64,000 bases of DNA from Diphasiastrum complanatum. Taxonomy: Eukaryota; Streptophyta; Lycopodiopsida; Lycopodiales; Lycopodiaceae. The notes below the pieces were generated by a model. It was not told where the DNA came from. It searched no databases and saw nothing but the letters and a program-made list of their open reading frames with translations. Location: assembly GCA_029204225.1 (NCBI GenBank), contig CM055093.1, forward strand, positions 5,870,933 through 5,934,932. Direction: 5' to 3'. This document shows, one piece after another, positions 47,791 to 58,274 of the stretch (its first letter is position 1; each line of letters opens with the position of its first letter). A program made the position numbers and the translations under genes.

Positions 47791-49163
47791 CAAGGCACGA
47801 GATTGATTAGCGAGGATGAGAGATCTATAAGTTACTCATACTTCACTAGGAACTGGAAATCATTTTTCGAGAAAAGTTCGAATAGGTCAATGCGGCATTT
47901 GTGTCGGAGCTCAAGAGTAGAAGGAAAATGGTGATTAATCAAACTGGCAAAGAGGATGCCAAGTCAACTTTGAAAAGTCATAAAGAAGAACAAACACAAG
48001 AAAGAAAGAAAGTGATGGATCATAGAAGAAAATGTTTCACTTTTTCTAAGAAATATACGGGATTGGTGATTGATGGAATGGATCAGAAGAAAACGAATTT
48101 GCCTCACTTTGTTAGGACCCCAAAGGACATACAGAGGATAATTTGGTTGGATGTTTAATTTATAATGCATGCGTCTACCCAAAAGTTTATCTTATGTATC
48201 CGAATATTCATAATGATCCGAATCTAACAATTACGATAATACACCAGGTGATATTTTCATGGCCAGAGCGCTTACCTCCAGTACTTTACTTGAAGTTGGA
48301 CAACACAGCTCGTGAGAATAAAAATCAGATGGTTTTGGGTTATCTCAACATGCTTGTTGTAACGAATATATTCTAAAAAGTTAAACTCAATTTTCTTCTG
48401 GTTGGTCATACACATGATCATATAAATCAGATGTTCAATACATTTGCAAGGAAATTGTCACATCATGATGCATTCACTCTCCCACAGATGAGGACTCTTA
48501 TTTGAGAGGCATATATTACAAGCCACATGTTTTGGATTTAAAAGAGGCTTTCTACTTTAAGCTCTTTGCGAAAGGGATTGAGAATAATTGTTGCCTTGAA
48601 AAGTTGAATGACATAAGCTTTCAACATTGTTTCCTGATTAAATCATTGGATCCAAATGTAGTGCATTTATATGAGACAAGGAATTTGATGCCTCAAACAA
48701 TGTTTTGCTATTCGACATGTCATCTCTTCTACTACGGGAAGAAAGAGAAATATACCTTGGTGCAAGGAGATCTAGAGAAAGAAAAAAGGAGTTAGAAGAA
48801 ATATGGCACGATGATCCTCAAGACTTGAAAGTAGGTTCAATGATTGCAGCACTTGCATCTGAAGATCCATTGCAACATCCTTTTTGAATAGCTAAAGTGC
48901 TATCTATAAGTCGACATGCTACATCAAATAGAATAACTAAAGTCAATGTACATTGGCTTAAAAAAGACCACGTAGATGCTTTCATGGGAAAGTACGCATT
49001 GGAGATGATAAGTAATGGCAAAGGAAAATCTAAGAAGCGAAAAACAAAAAATACTCAAAGCACAAGTGTTTTGTACCTAAAAGATGTTGACATACTTGTA
49101 TATGATTTTAAACTCACAAGTACAGGTCATTTGCGCAAGTCAACAATCGCAATTTTGAAGTAG
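47393..49163 (+). pseudogene. Transposase-like gene (DUF7869-type), right copy
   Basis: Pieces in order: FEYSLNNVLVCRKTF..KCGYIRMP (47538-47790); after stops, VNAAFVSELKSRRKMVINQTGKED..VIDGMDQKKTNLPHFVRTPKD (47885-48130); YLKLDNTARENKNQMV and, after a TAA, FLLVGHTHDHINQMF (48290-48440); then YYKPHVLDLKEAFYFKLF (48502-) and, after a TGA, KVNVHWLKKDHVDAFMGKY (48912-49000). The catalytic-looking D in DHIDQ of the left copy is N here. It has more lesions than the left copy but keeps the N-terminal segment. Role inferred as a DNA-transposon protein; no terminal inverted repeats were found. Confidence 0.65.
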
Positions 49164-49792
49164 AAAATTTCAGGAGAACCTTCCGCTTTACACATTTCTG
49201 ATGGTCCAAGTCGTAACACTCGTTCAAAAAGGAGTATTTCTGAGTCTTATGGTCTTCATATAGAATTAGATGGCATTCTAGTTAACAGTGAAGAAGAAGA
49301 CGCATCCCCTCTACATCATCTGGCTCATCTATGTATACAGGAGACACCAATGGATATGATAGTCAAAGTGATCAGCCAATGTGATTTTGTAAATTTGTTT
49401 CTATTATGTTTTTGTAATCAATGTATTCAAAAATATCCAAAATTTGAAAGTTTTGTGTGACCTTGTATATGAATGTATGAAATGGTTAATAGATAGGAGT
49501 GTTTTATACAAACGCATAGAAGTATTTGAAATTCTTAAAATAGTCATAATTTGTTGGAATATAGTTATGCCTACTTTTTATTTAACATTTTTTTAACTCA
49601 AAATTGACAAATAAATGTTTACTTTTATCATCCTGTAATGAGCAAAAAATAGTTGCCTTCATAATCCCACAACTTAAGATTCTTGCTAACAAAAATCCTC
49701 CAAACACTAGGTTTTGCTAATAAGTATTGTATCCATGAATACTTCAGGTTATTGCTTAGGGACGACATATGCTTACCTAAGCAGGGCATTAT

Positions 49793-50066
49793 GTCCATAA
49801 TATTCAAGGCATAAAGAAATAACAAAAGCCCTAGTAGTTATGCCAAATAAAACCCCTTGCTCTCGTGAGCAACAGGCTTTACTCCCCTTCAATCTAGTAC
49901 CCTTGTACCATGTATACAGACAAAAAGAATGAAATCAAAAAATCATGTTTTCTACCTTCAAACTATTGCACATATAGCCTTTGCTTAGGAGTCAACCATA
50001 TACAAAGATGGAATGAGATGATCCTTGGCTATAAACCTCAATCCAATTTTTTGATGTTCAAATTCT
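49793..50066. other. About 275 bp present only in the right arm
   Basis: The left arm goes from GGGCATTATGTG straight to TAGAAAAGTTTCC (near 2570-2592); the right arm has a ~275-bp block between these strings. No coding frame or terminal repeat is seen. Insertion here and deletion in the left arm are equally possible. Confidence 0.6.
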
Positions 50067-50775
50067 AGAAAAGTTTCCTAACGCCATACACAATGTATAG
50101 GTAAGACTCTCGACGAACGCACCAATGTCTACAGCCTCAATATCAATGTGGTGAAACTGAACCATATCATATATAGTGTGGTGAAACAAAACCATATCAT
50201 ATATAACAATGTTAAAGGTTTTCCCTGATTTCATAGATTATTCAATTGAATCCTACTTTAAAATGATCTCCTATTGTACATTTGTTGAAAGTAATTAATA
50301 TATATAATTTCTTCACAAAAAAGAAATCCGAACTATATTTGTTGAAACTAAGTGTCAAATTTTAGAAAGTCAATATCAACAACATTTTTGGCCTATCTTT
50401 TGGAGAAAGATGCTTCTTTGAGAATTCTCAAAAGGCATTGTTCCAGAAAGCTGACAAAGTATAGGAATGAGATCTGCATCTTTTCGAAAATAGAACACTG
50501 CTCAAAAGGCACTACCCCAATTTTTCCAAGCACCTTTAAGAACAGTAAACCAGAACATGCCAATTTGTTGTCCCCTTGCGTGACATCTACCTTTCAGACA
50601 TGACTTCCTTAAGTAGAATTCATGAATCAAGATATTTTCTCTTGCTTTAACAGGTCAACGCTACAGTACTTTGACCATCAGGTGCTCTATCCTCAGTGCT
50701 CCTTCCTGGTTCTAGAAGGTTCTGGAATGCTCCATTAATCTTATCCCAGTATATCGGATGCTGGCCAGATCTCGT

Positions 50776-50787
50776 GTATATATATAT
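50776..50787 (+). promoter_or_regulatory. TATA box of GST copy B
   Basis: An alternating TA run 145 bases upstream of ATG 50931, identical to the run at copy A. Confidence 0.55.
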
Positions 50788-50930
50788 CAATGCACCTACA
50801 ACGAATTAGTATCAGCATTCAGTGTAGCAGAATCATTAAAGGAATTGGGTTTACTGATTTGAAGTGCTATTTGTGTAGTAGTCATCGGCAGTGTGATTTA
50901 GTGTGGAAATTAGGTGAAGAAGAAGATATC

Positions 50931-52102
50931 ATGGGAGGTATCAAGGTTATCGGAATTCCTATGTCAACCTGCACTCAGAGAGTGCTGGTGGTGCTGATTG
51001 AGAAGGGAGCTGAGTATGTGGTCGAGCCACTAGATATGATGAAGGGGGCTCACAAGCAGCCTGAGCACCTCGCAATCCAGGTTGCTTGCTTGCACAATCT
51101 TTAAAGTCACTTTGTTCCCCTACATACAGAATGATACTGCACTCTATGTTGCTGTGAGATCTCTGGGAAAAGATTGAATCTTCAGTAGAGTTGGGTTGCT
51201 ACTCTATCTTATACGTATTTTCTTTCATGTTTGTGGTTTCAGCCATTTGGACAGATTCCAGTGATTGAAGACGGAAAATTCAAACTTTTTGGTTGGTTGT
51301 TTATCCTCTTAGTTATATTGATATTCTTTCATAGCAGCCCAGAATTCATTTTTTGTATAGATCTGATGAGGTTTTGGTGACTGCACGTGCAAGCCCCAAG
51401 TGTAGTCACAATCATATGCATTTGTTTATTTGAGAAAATTTAGACGGCAGACGAGATAAAAGTAATGCCAAAGAAAATTTTGATTTCCAGTTTATTGAGT
51501 TATGTATAGGTTGTTTATTGGACTTGTTGGATCGGATGATTAAAAGGAAATTGAATTGTGTGTGGAAAGGTATTCAAGCGTTGCAGGATGAAAAACAAAC
51601 TTAGCATGCACTTTATTTTGTTCAGCGTTGATCATGAACTTTCTTGAACGCAGAATCTCGAGCTATCGTCAGATACGTCGCAGAAAAGTATGAAGGACAA
51701 GGACCATCGCTGTATGGAAAGACTTTACACGAGAAGGCGTTAGTGGAGCAGTGGCTAGCCGTGGAGATAGAGGAGTTCAATGCACCCATAACTGCTGCAG
51801 TAGTTCAGCTCGTGCTTGGACCCAAATTCAAGGGGATTCCAGCCGATGAAGCCATCGTTTCAGCTTCCTTGGAGAAGCTGGAAAAAGTGTTGGATGTCTA
51901 CGAAGCCCAACTGGCCAAAAACAAGTTTCTGGCAGGAAACTTTCTAAGCATTGCAGATCTTGTCCATCTTCCATTCCTCTTCTTGCTAGTAGGAGTGGCA
52001 AAAAGAGGCGAGGTGGTCACCTCAAGGAAGCATGTGCATGAATGGTATGAGACCCTCTCATCTTTGCCTTCATGGAAGAAGGTGCTCGCATTAGCTGCAT
52101 GA
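50931..52102 (+). CDS. Phi-class glutathione S-transferase, copy B (three exons)
   Basis: Exons 50931-51080, 51243-51291 and 51654-52102 with GT/AG borders, phases 0 and 1, joining to 215 residues. The thioredoxin-like half carries the catalytic-Ser region (residues 11-13, MSTC) and the PFGQIPVIEDG glutathione-site loop from the 49-base middle exon; the all-helical half is in exon 3. ESRAIVRYVAEKY spans the 2/3 junction, as in other phi enzymes. The three-exon layout is usual for plant phi genes. AATAAA at 52179-52184 is a candidate polyadenylation signal. The sequence differs from copy A only at residue 3 (Gly here). Both copies keep the same promoter sequence, so both may be expressed. Confidence 0.93.
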
Positions 52103-53067
52103 GTTTTGCTTGCTTCCATCTCCAGCCATGCTGGAGCAGGCAGCTAGTTGACAGAAGCAATCATGATCGGTAAACTTAAATAAAGGAAGACCCAAAGGGC
52201 CAAATGTGTGGGGAGCTTCCATACTTGTTGATCTATCTTTTTAAGTAGGAGAGAGCAGTTTTAGATGATTGCGTCAAAACGCGAATTTGGGTGATCTACT
52301 TTTATTTTGAATTCCAGCTAATCAAGCAATAAAACATTTGATGCACATCACAATCCTTGTTTTGTCCTTGCCCTTTTGCATATAATTATTTGCATAAGTA
52401 TGCTGTGATCCAAATGACATTATTATAACATAAGAGCACACCTTTTATACACAAGAATCTTGCTGTAATAAAAACTTGGGGACACTCATTGTCCAGTGTG
52501 CTACACGTGTTTACTTGGGACACTCATTGTCAAATTTGCTGACATCAAGAAAGAAATGTAAGAAGATCAACCTTTACACAAGAATCTTGTTGTAATAAAT
52601 CTTAAAAAAGAAATGTAAGAAGATTTCAACCTTTATACACAAGAATTTTGTTGTAATAAATCTTGGGTTTGACAAGTTTGGTGACACACGTTTTTAGGGG
52701 AGACTTCTTTGGGTTTGATGACACGTGTTTACTTGGGAACACTCATTTAATTTGTCAAGGTTCTTGACACATGTTTCTAAAGCTACTTACAAGTTACAAT
52801 TGACGTTTTAAAGAAGCATATGGATGCCCAAGGCATTCATGAGCTCATTGCACTAGCAAACCACAAGCTTGCTCAAGCCCCAAGGTAGTATTTGGGAAAC
52901 GTTTTTTTCGAGTTTTCCTCCAAAAGCTTACACTTTTTGAAGCTTCTCGGTTTTGTGAGCATTGTTACTCATACAAGGGCTTATATGTCTAAATAAACAC
53001 CTATCAAATTTTTCTTGGTATCAATTTTTGAGAAATAATATACATTGTCAACTTTCTTGAACACTAC

Positions 53068-53223
53068 CTCAAGGGGGCCAAGACATAAAGGTTGCATTAT
53101 TGTATGTCAAAGTGCAACTCACAAGATTAAACCCTATGGTCTCAACTCAAGGGGGCCAAGACATAAAGGTTGCATTATTGTATGTCAAAGTGCACCTCAC
53201 AAGATTAAACCCTATGGTCTCAC
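53068..53223. repeat. 78-bp tandem duplication
   Basis: Two copies of a unit starting CTCAAGGGGGCCAAGACATA and ending CCCTATGGT; they differ at one or two positions. A partial third copy (CTCACACGATTAAACCATCTGGTCTC) follows. The 63-codon frame across it reflects the repeat. The rest of 52664-53660 has no supported gene. Confidence 0.85.
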
Positions 53224-53660
53224 CTCACACGATTAAACCATCTGGTCTCTAGCTTGCAATTTGAGAACAAATCGCTTTCTAAACCTAATACAAAACTTCA
53301 CTAAAATAATATTCAACAAGTTGTTTAGAAATCCATGGACCAATTTGAAAAAGGTGACAACAATTTTTATTTGAGTTTCAAATTCTCATACAAAGCCCCT
53401 CATAAGTTATAAATAAATTTTGGCTTGATCTCTTATCATGTGAATTCTCACTTTGTTGAATTTAATAATCAGAGTCAAATTTTCCAACTTGCATTTTTTC
53501 TTTGCATCTAGAACTATCAATGATCAAAATAAAATTGAAATTTTATTATGGTGTTACAAGAGGTTAGAAGATTAGAATGGGCATAATGCACTTTGTTAAT
53601 TTTAAAATCTTTACCTATATAATTAAAACTATTTTAGAGAGACATTGTAAACATACCTAT

Positions 53661-53823
<163 letters not shown>

Positions 53824-54509
53824 CAAGGAGGGGGCGTGGGGAGGGCTTTGCTAGCACAAGTGAGAAATGAAATCGAATTCAATCCTTTTATAGGTTAGGG
53901 TCCATTAGACAAAGTACTAGTTTCACTCATCAGGTCCAGACAAAAATTTGTAGGCATGTTCAATATTGTAAAAAAAGCTTCAAAAAATCTTGGCAAAGGT
54001 TCCTGACAAATGGTGTAGCTCGGCGAAGGTTATGAAGGTTCAACTCTCGCCTAAGTGCATCCTTCAACTAGGTACTACATTTAATGAAAATTTTCAGGAT
54101 CTGAATCCATCTGTCAAGTCAGCGAAGGTTCCCAAAGTGGTAGGCATCTAAACTCTCGTTTGACTTCAAAACAAGTACTTATTCTGCAAAATAATCTTCG
54201 CCCAACTCAATATAGGTAAATTTGAGCTAGATGATTGATCTAGGAACTCGACAAAGGTTCCTATCTCTGTTTGTACAAGATCTGACTCAAAAAGTGATTT
54301 TTTAAGTCATTTTCCATCAAAATTTGATTTTTGAAAATACTTGCCTTCCTCTTTTTCTTATCTGATGACTTTTTTCACTTTTGCTCATCATTTTTTTTTC
54401 TTCTTTCATTTTTTTTTCATAATGTCTTTTCCAAAAAAAAAATCAACAAGTAGTGTAAAACAACAAAAGTAAAATTTGAAGAGATTTTTGATCATTTTGT
54501 TTGAACTGG

Positions 54510-55900
54510 CTACCAAAACTTGCGTAGTCGGCTGCCATTCACTAGGTTGTCAAATCGTCTTCCATCTAGGTGTTCCAAAATAACTGCTTCGCAGGACAGT
54601 ATTTCTTTCACTTTATATGGTCCTTCACCTATAAATTTCAATTTATTTTTTATCAATTTGGTCTTATACATCAATGCTAGATCTCCTTCCTTCAGATCTT
54701 TTTTGTGTAAACGGCAATCATGCCATGCCTTGCGATGTGGTTTATCTACTGCTAGTGCATGGACTCCCATCAATTTGGTTTCACAAAGTTTTTGCAAAGC
54801 CTCATGACTCATATGTAAAGATTTTGCATCATCCAACTGTTCCATCGCTGCTATGTGTAGAGATGGTACCAAAAATTTGATCGGCATAATTGCATCTTGA
54901 CCATAGACAAGTTGAAATGGTTTCTGATTATTGCTAACTTTGTAAGTTGTTCTGAATGCCCATAACGTTGCATGAAATTTGTGTTCCCAATCAGAATGAC
55001 TTGCTTCAACTGTTTTTGTCATAATATTGCAAAGAATCTTATCAAAAGATTATGCTTGTTCATTACCCCTAGGATAGTACGGAGTACTAAACCGGTGTAT
55101 AACAAAAAAGTATTCCAACAAACACTTAATCGTTTCATTAACAAAGTGTGTTCCATGATCAGTTATGATCTCCATAGGACATCCAAATCTAACAATGATA
55201 TTCTCGTATAAGAACTTAGCCGTAGACTTTGCATCGGCAACTCAAATCCACTTGGTCATATAATCAGTTGCTATGATGATATATCTGGCTTGAGATCCTT
55301 TTGCCACAGGATGAATAGGACCAATATAGTCATGTCCCCATTTCTCAAACGGTGCTTGTGATAGAACCGGATGCAAAGGTCCATAATTCTGCTTCATAGG
55401 ATGATGTGCTTGTTGACATACATCACATGAGTGAATAAAGTTTTCTATGTTCTTATGAAGTGTAGGCCACAACACCCTGATTGTAAAATTTTTCGAACAA
55501 TGATATCAGTTTAAAAATTTCCACCCCCATCCCATCATGTGACAACATGATTAGATCAAGTACTTCGTGCGGTAAAACACATCTTCTTGAAATATCATTC
55601 ATTCCACGATGATACAATTGGTCTGCAATCAATTGATAAAGGTTGTGTCTTAATAATCAATTATTTCTTTTGTACTTTTTTCAAGGAGTCATTAGGTTGA
55701 CCTAACATTAGATATTCAACAATATTCGCTACCTACTCAGGTACTGCTTCAACATAAAATAACGCAACATCTGGTAGTTTATCATCAGTGTTCATTGGTG
55801 CTGTCTGGATTCTTGAGACATGATCGGCAAGATAATATTGTTTACCTTTCTGAACCACAACTCAAAAATCAAATTTAGCTATTAGTTTTTCGCGTTTTTT
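54510..55900 (-). pseudogene. Ty3/gypsy pol remnant: RNase H end and integrase
   Basis: Read from 55900 down: ADHVSRIQTAP, the end of RNase H (about 55840-55790); the integrase zinc region and core start, RVLWPTLHKNIENFIHSCDVCQQAHHPM..WGHDYIGPI..IIIATDYMTKWI (55475-55242); then after a TGA the core end with a stop-broken frame (55240-55030); then the C-terminal part TVEASHSDWEHKFHATLWAFRTTYK, PFQLVYGQDAIMPIKFLVPSL and LDGRRFDNLVNGSRLRKFW (55022-54510). It belongs to the same family as the 16.7 kb gypsy: GQD..(T/M)P(V/I)(E/K)FLVPSL is shared. Gag and reverse transcriptase are not seen here. Confidence 0.88.
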
Positions 55901-55929
55901 GCATCTTGATAAAAGGCAACAGTAGGTCT

Positions 55930-57069
55930 AAAATGACCCAAGATTTTGTTTTCAGCCAACCTTCGGCTTTTTCATCACATATTCAGAAGGCCAACACTTC
56001 GGGTTAGACCAACACAAGAAGATGGTATTGATTCAGAAAAACAAAATCAAATGCTAATGAGTGCAAAACAATAGCGGATAGAAACCGTGCACTCTAAGTT
56101 ATCTCTAAGTAATTGAGAATAAGTCTGATAATAACAGCTCTGTTGATAAGCAGTAGCGCAATAGCAACTCTAAAATAAATCTCTAAAACACTGAACTAGA
56201 ATGCTCAAGAGAGTTCAAGCTTGAAAGCTTGATAGAGAGCTAACAACAATACTTTCTGATTGTGAATGATCTACTTGATAAGAGCGTAGGAAGTGTCCTG
56301 TAATAACACTCAGTCCCTTCACGATTCACAATAACATTTCAGATGATTCTTTTAGAACTTGGGAAGTGTATGAATATGAACAACTATATATACTAAGCAA
56401 TTAGGTCGTCAAATGCGATTGCCAGTTTGCTGGTGTCCGCTGGCATTCATCCAGTTCAGAAATTGATTGTTGATAAGCGGTGAAAATTGGCTGTAAATAG
56501 TCTGTATGCATAAATGACCTAAAACTGCCACAGACGAAGGTGTTGCAAAGAGGTGACAGTGTCGAGTTTCTGTGAAAAACGCGACAGTGACCATAAATCT
56601 CATTTAGAGCTGCCTCACACTTTGCCAGAGTCATTTCCTTAACATTTGAGGCACTTAGAAAAATGCGAAAAATGAGACTCTACATTTTTACTTGTAATTC
56701 CTATTAGGCAAAAAAGATGACACTACATTTTTACATGAGATTCTTGACAGGCGAAAAATGTGACACTGTTGTCAAACTCCGTGTATTTCTGCAGACTATG
56801 TAAAACCACTTGTAAATCTGCAGACTATTTATTCACTAACTTGACATTTAGGCCCTGCGACATTAAAAGTCCCACAAAAACACCTAAAGTCCTTTTATTA
56901 GCTTTCTAATTAATCAAATCTCTATGTGATCATCGGGTTGGACTTACACACGTAGGGTGCCAAATCCCTCTCACTTATTAACTAGGGTTAGGGTTGCCTT
57001 GGGATCTACAAACTCTCCAATAGTATTCCTCACCAAAACTGATGGCAGTCCCATGACACTTGCGAGATG
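55930..57069. other. Non-coding, partly like a decayed LTR
   Basis: From about 56640 the phrases CACTACATTTTTACA, GACAGGCGAAAAATGTGACACTG and CTGCAGACTAT..AAAACCAC recall the LTR at 57070-58128 (CTGCATTTTTACA, GACAGGCGAAAAGGGGACAC), so part may be an old related LTR. 56400-56640 holds an open minus frame without recognisable content. A GGGTTAGGGTTG string lies near 56987. Confidence 0.4.
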
Positions 57070-58124
57070 TGTTGGATTTACTCCTCCTACTCTCCTAAAT
57101 CCCAATTTGTAATCTGCCTCCAATCATGCTGCATATTTACTAATGTTGTCATGTAGTCTGCATTTTTACACGCAAATTCGCACAAACGAAGAAAACGTGA
57201 ATGAATCGTGACACTGTATTCTTACACAGGTTATGGTGATAGGCAAAAAGGGGACACTACTTTACTGAATGCCAAAAGTGCCCTAAAAGCTAAGGCACCT
57301 TGTAAATCTTATCCTAAGGCCATTCGTAAGAGTGACATACTTTTTCATCATCACCAATGGTCAGCTGATGTCGCACCCCTTTCACGCTCATCCCATGCAG
57401 TTGCGGTAACAGAAATGACAAATATTGCAACCACCCATGATCTTCTTACAGACAACACATCCACTCTGTACTTTCACATCTGCACACATGTAATATTATG
57501 TATATATATTGGATACCATCTACGTATTTGATAGTCCTGATGAAATAGAAGAAGAGACTAAGTGAAGGGGTTTTTTCATTTTCTCATTAGAGATAAAAAT
57601 AAGTTCTATAGAGCACGCGGTTTCGTCTGCTATTGTCTTGTGCTCTACCGCATTATTGACTTGTATACTTGATATACTTAATCTGATACAATTCATTTGT
57701 TCTGCGTTCAGATGTATGTCAATATTGCTATGTTTATTCTCCATCCTGTCTGATCTTTCTTGTTGCTCTTTCTGGTAATAGACGATTAATTTTTAGTCTC
57801 GTCTTTCGCGAATCATTCGCGACTAATTATCAGTCGAGCACAGTCTAGCTCTTTGCAAATCATTCGCGACAGATAATTTGTCTTGAAATTCTCTACAAAT
57901 TACTCATCTAGCGTCTCATCTATTAAATGTTTGGCTACGTAATCTAGAATGACTATGATTTCTATCACTAAAGTTTAGTTCATTCTGATAGGCATAGTCA
58001 TGCTTAGGGAGAGGGTCAAATAATTCATTCCATTGCGAACATTTTCTGTTCGAGTTTGTTTCTCGTTCGTTTCTTGTTTGAGTTCATTTCTCGTTCGTGT
58101 TCGTCATTTATTCTCCCCTCTCTC
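57070..58124 (+). repeat. 5' LTR of 57 kb copia (end trimmed)
   Basis: Matches 61536-62602 with perhaps 5% differences by eye. Many differences are C/T or G/A (for example GTCATGTAG against GTCACGCAG). The LTR lacks the CACACGTGTG palindrome seen in the other copia LTRs, which supports a separate lineage. Confidence 0.9.
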
Positions 58125-58274
58125 AGAGCTCATTTTCGTAGCCTGATAAGCTCCCACAGTACAAGACTCTACTAGCCGATAGAGTAATTGTCTTCTTGTT
58201 CTGTATTTTTAGTATTGGATTTTCATACTTAAGTCACTAATAGTTTCGCCTATCACTTAGATTAATTCTTCCAC

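Larger units (their letters stand above)
47806..52663. repeat. Right arm of the inverted duplication
   Basis: Reverse complement of 1-5150. The outermost 2 kb (50665-52663) align base for base with 1-2000. Further in there are substitutions, a ~40-bp block only here (near 50455-50495), a ~275-bp block only here (49793-50066), and the loss of the left-arm block 2731-3392. At 52663 the match meets the window's first base, so the true end may be farther out. Confidence 0.93.

Noticed and set aside
50790-50930. Upstream in-frame ATG (50790) as GST start
   Set aside because: It lies only a few bases after the TATA box, probably before transcription starts, and would add 47 residues not typical of phi GSTs.
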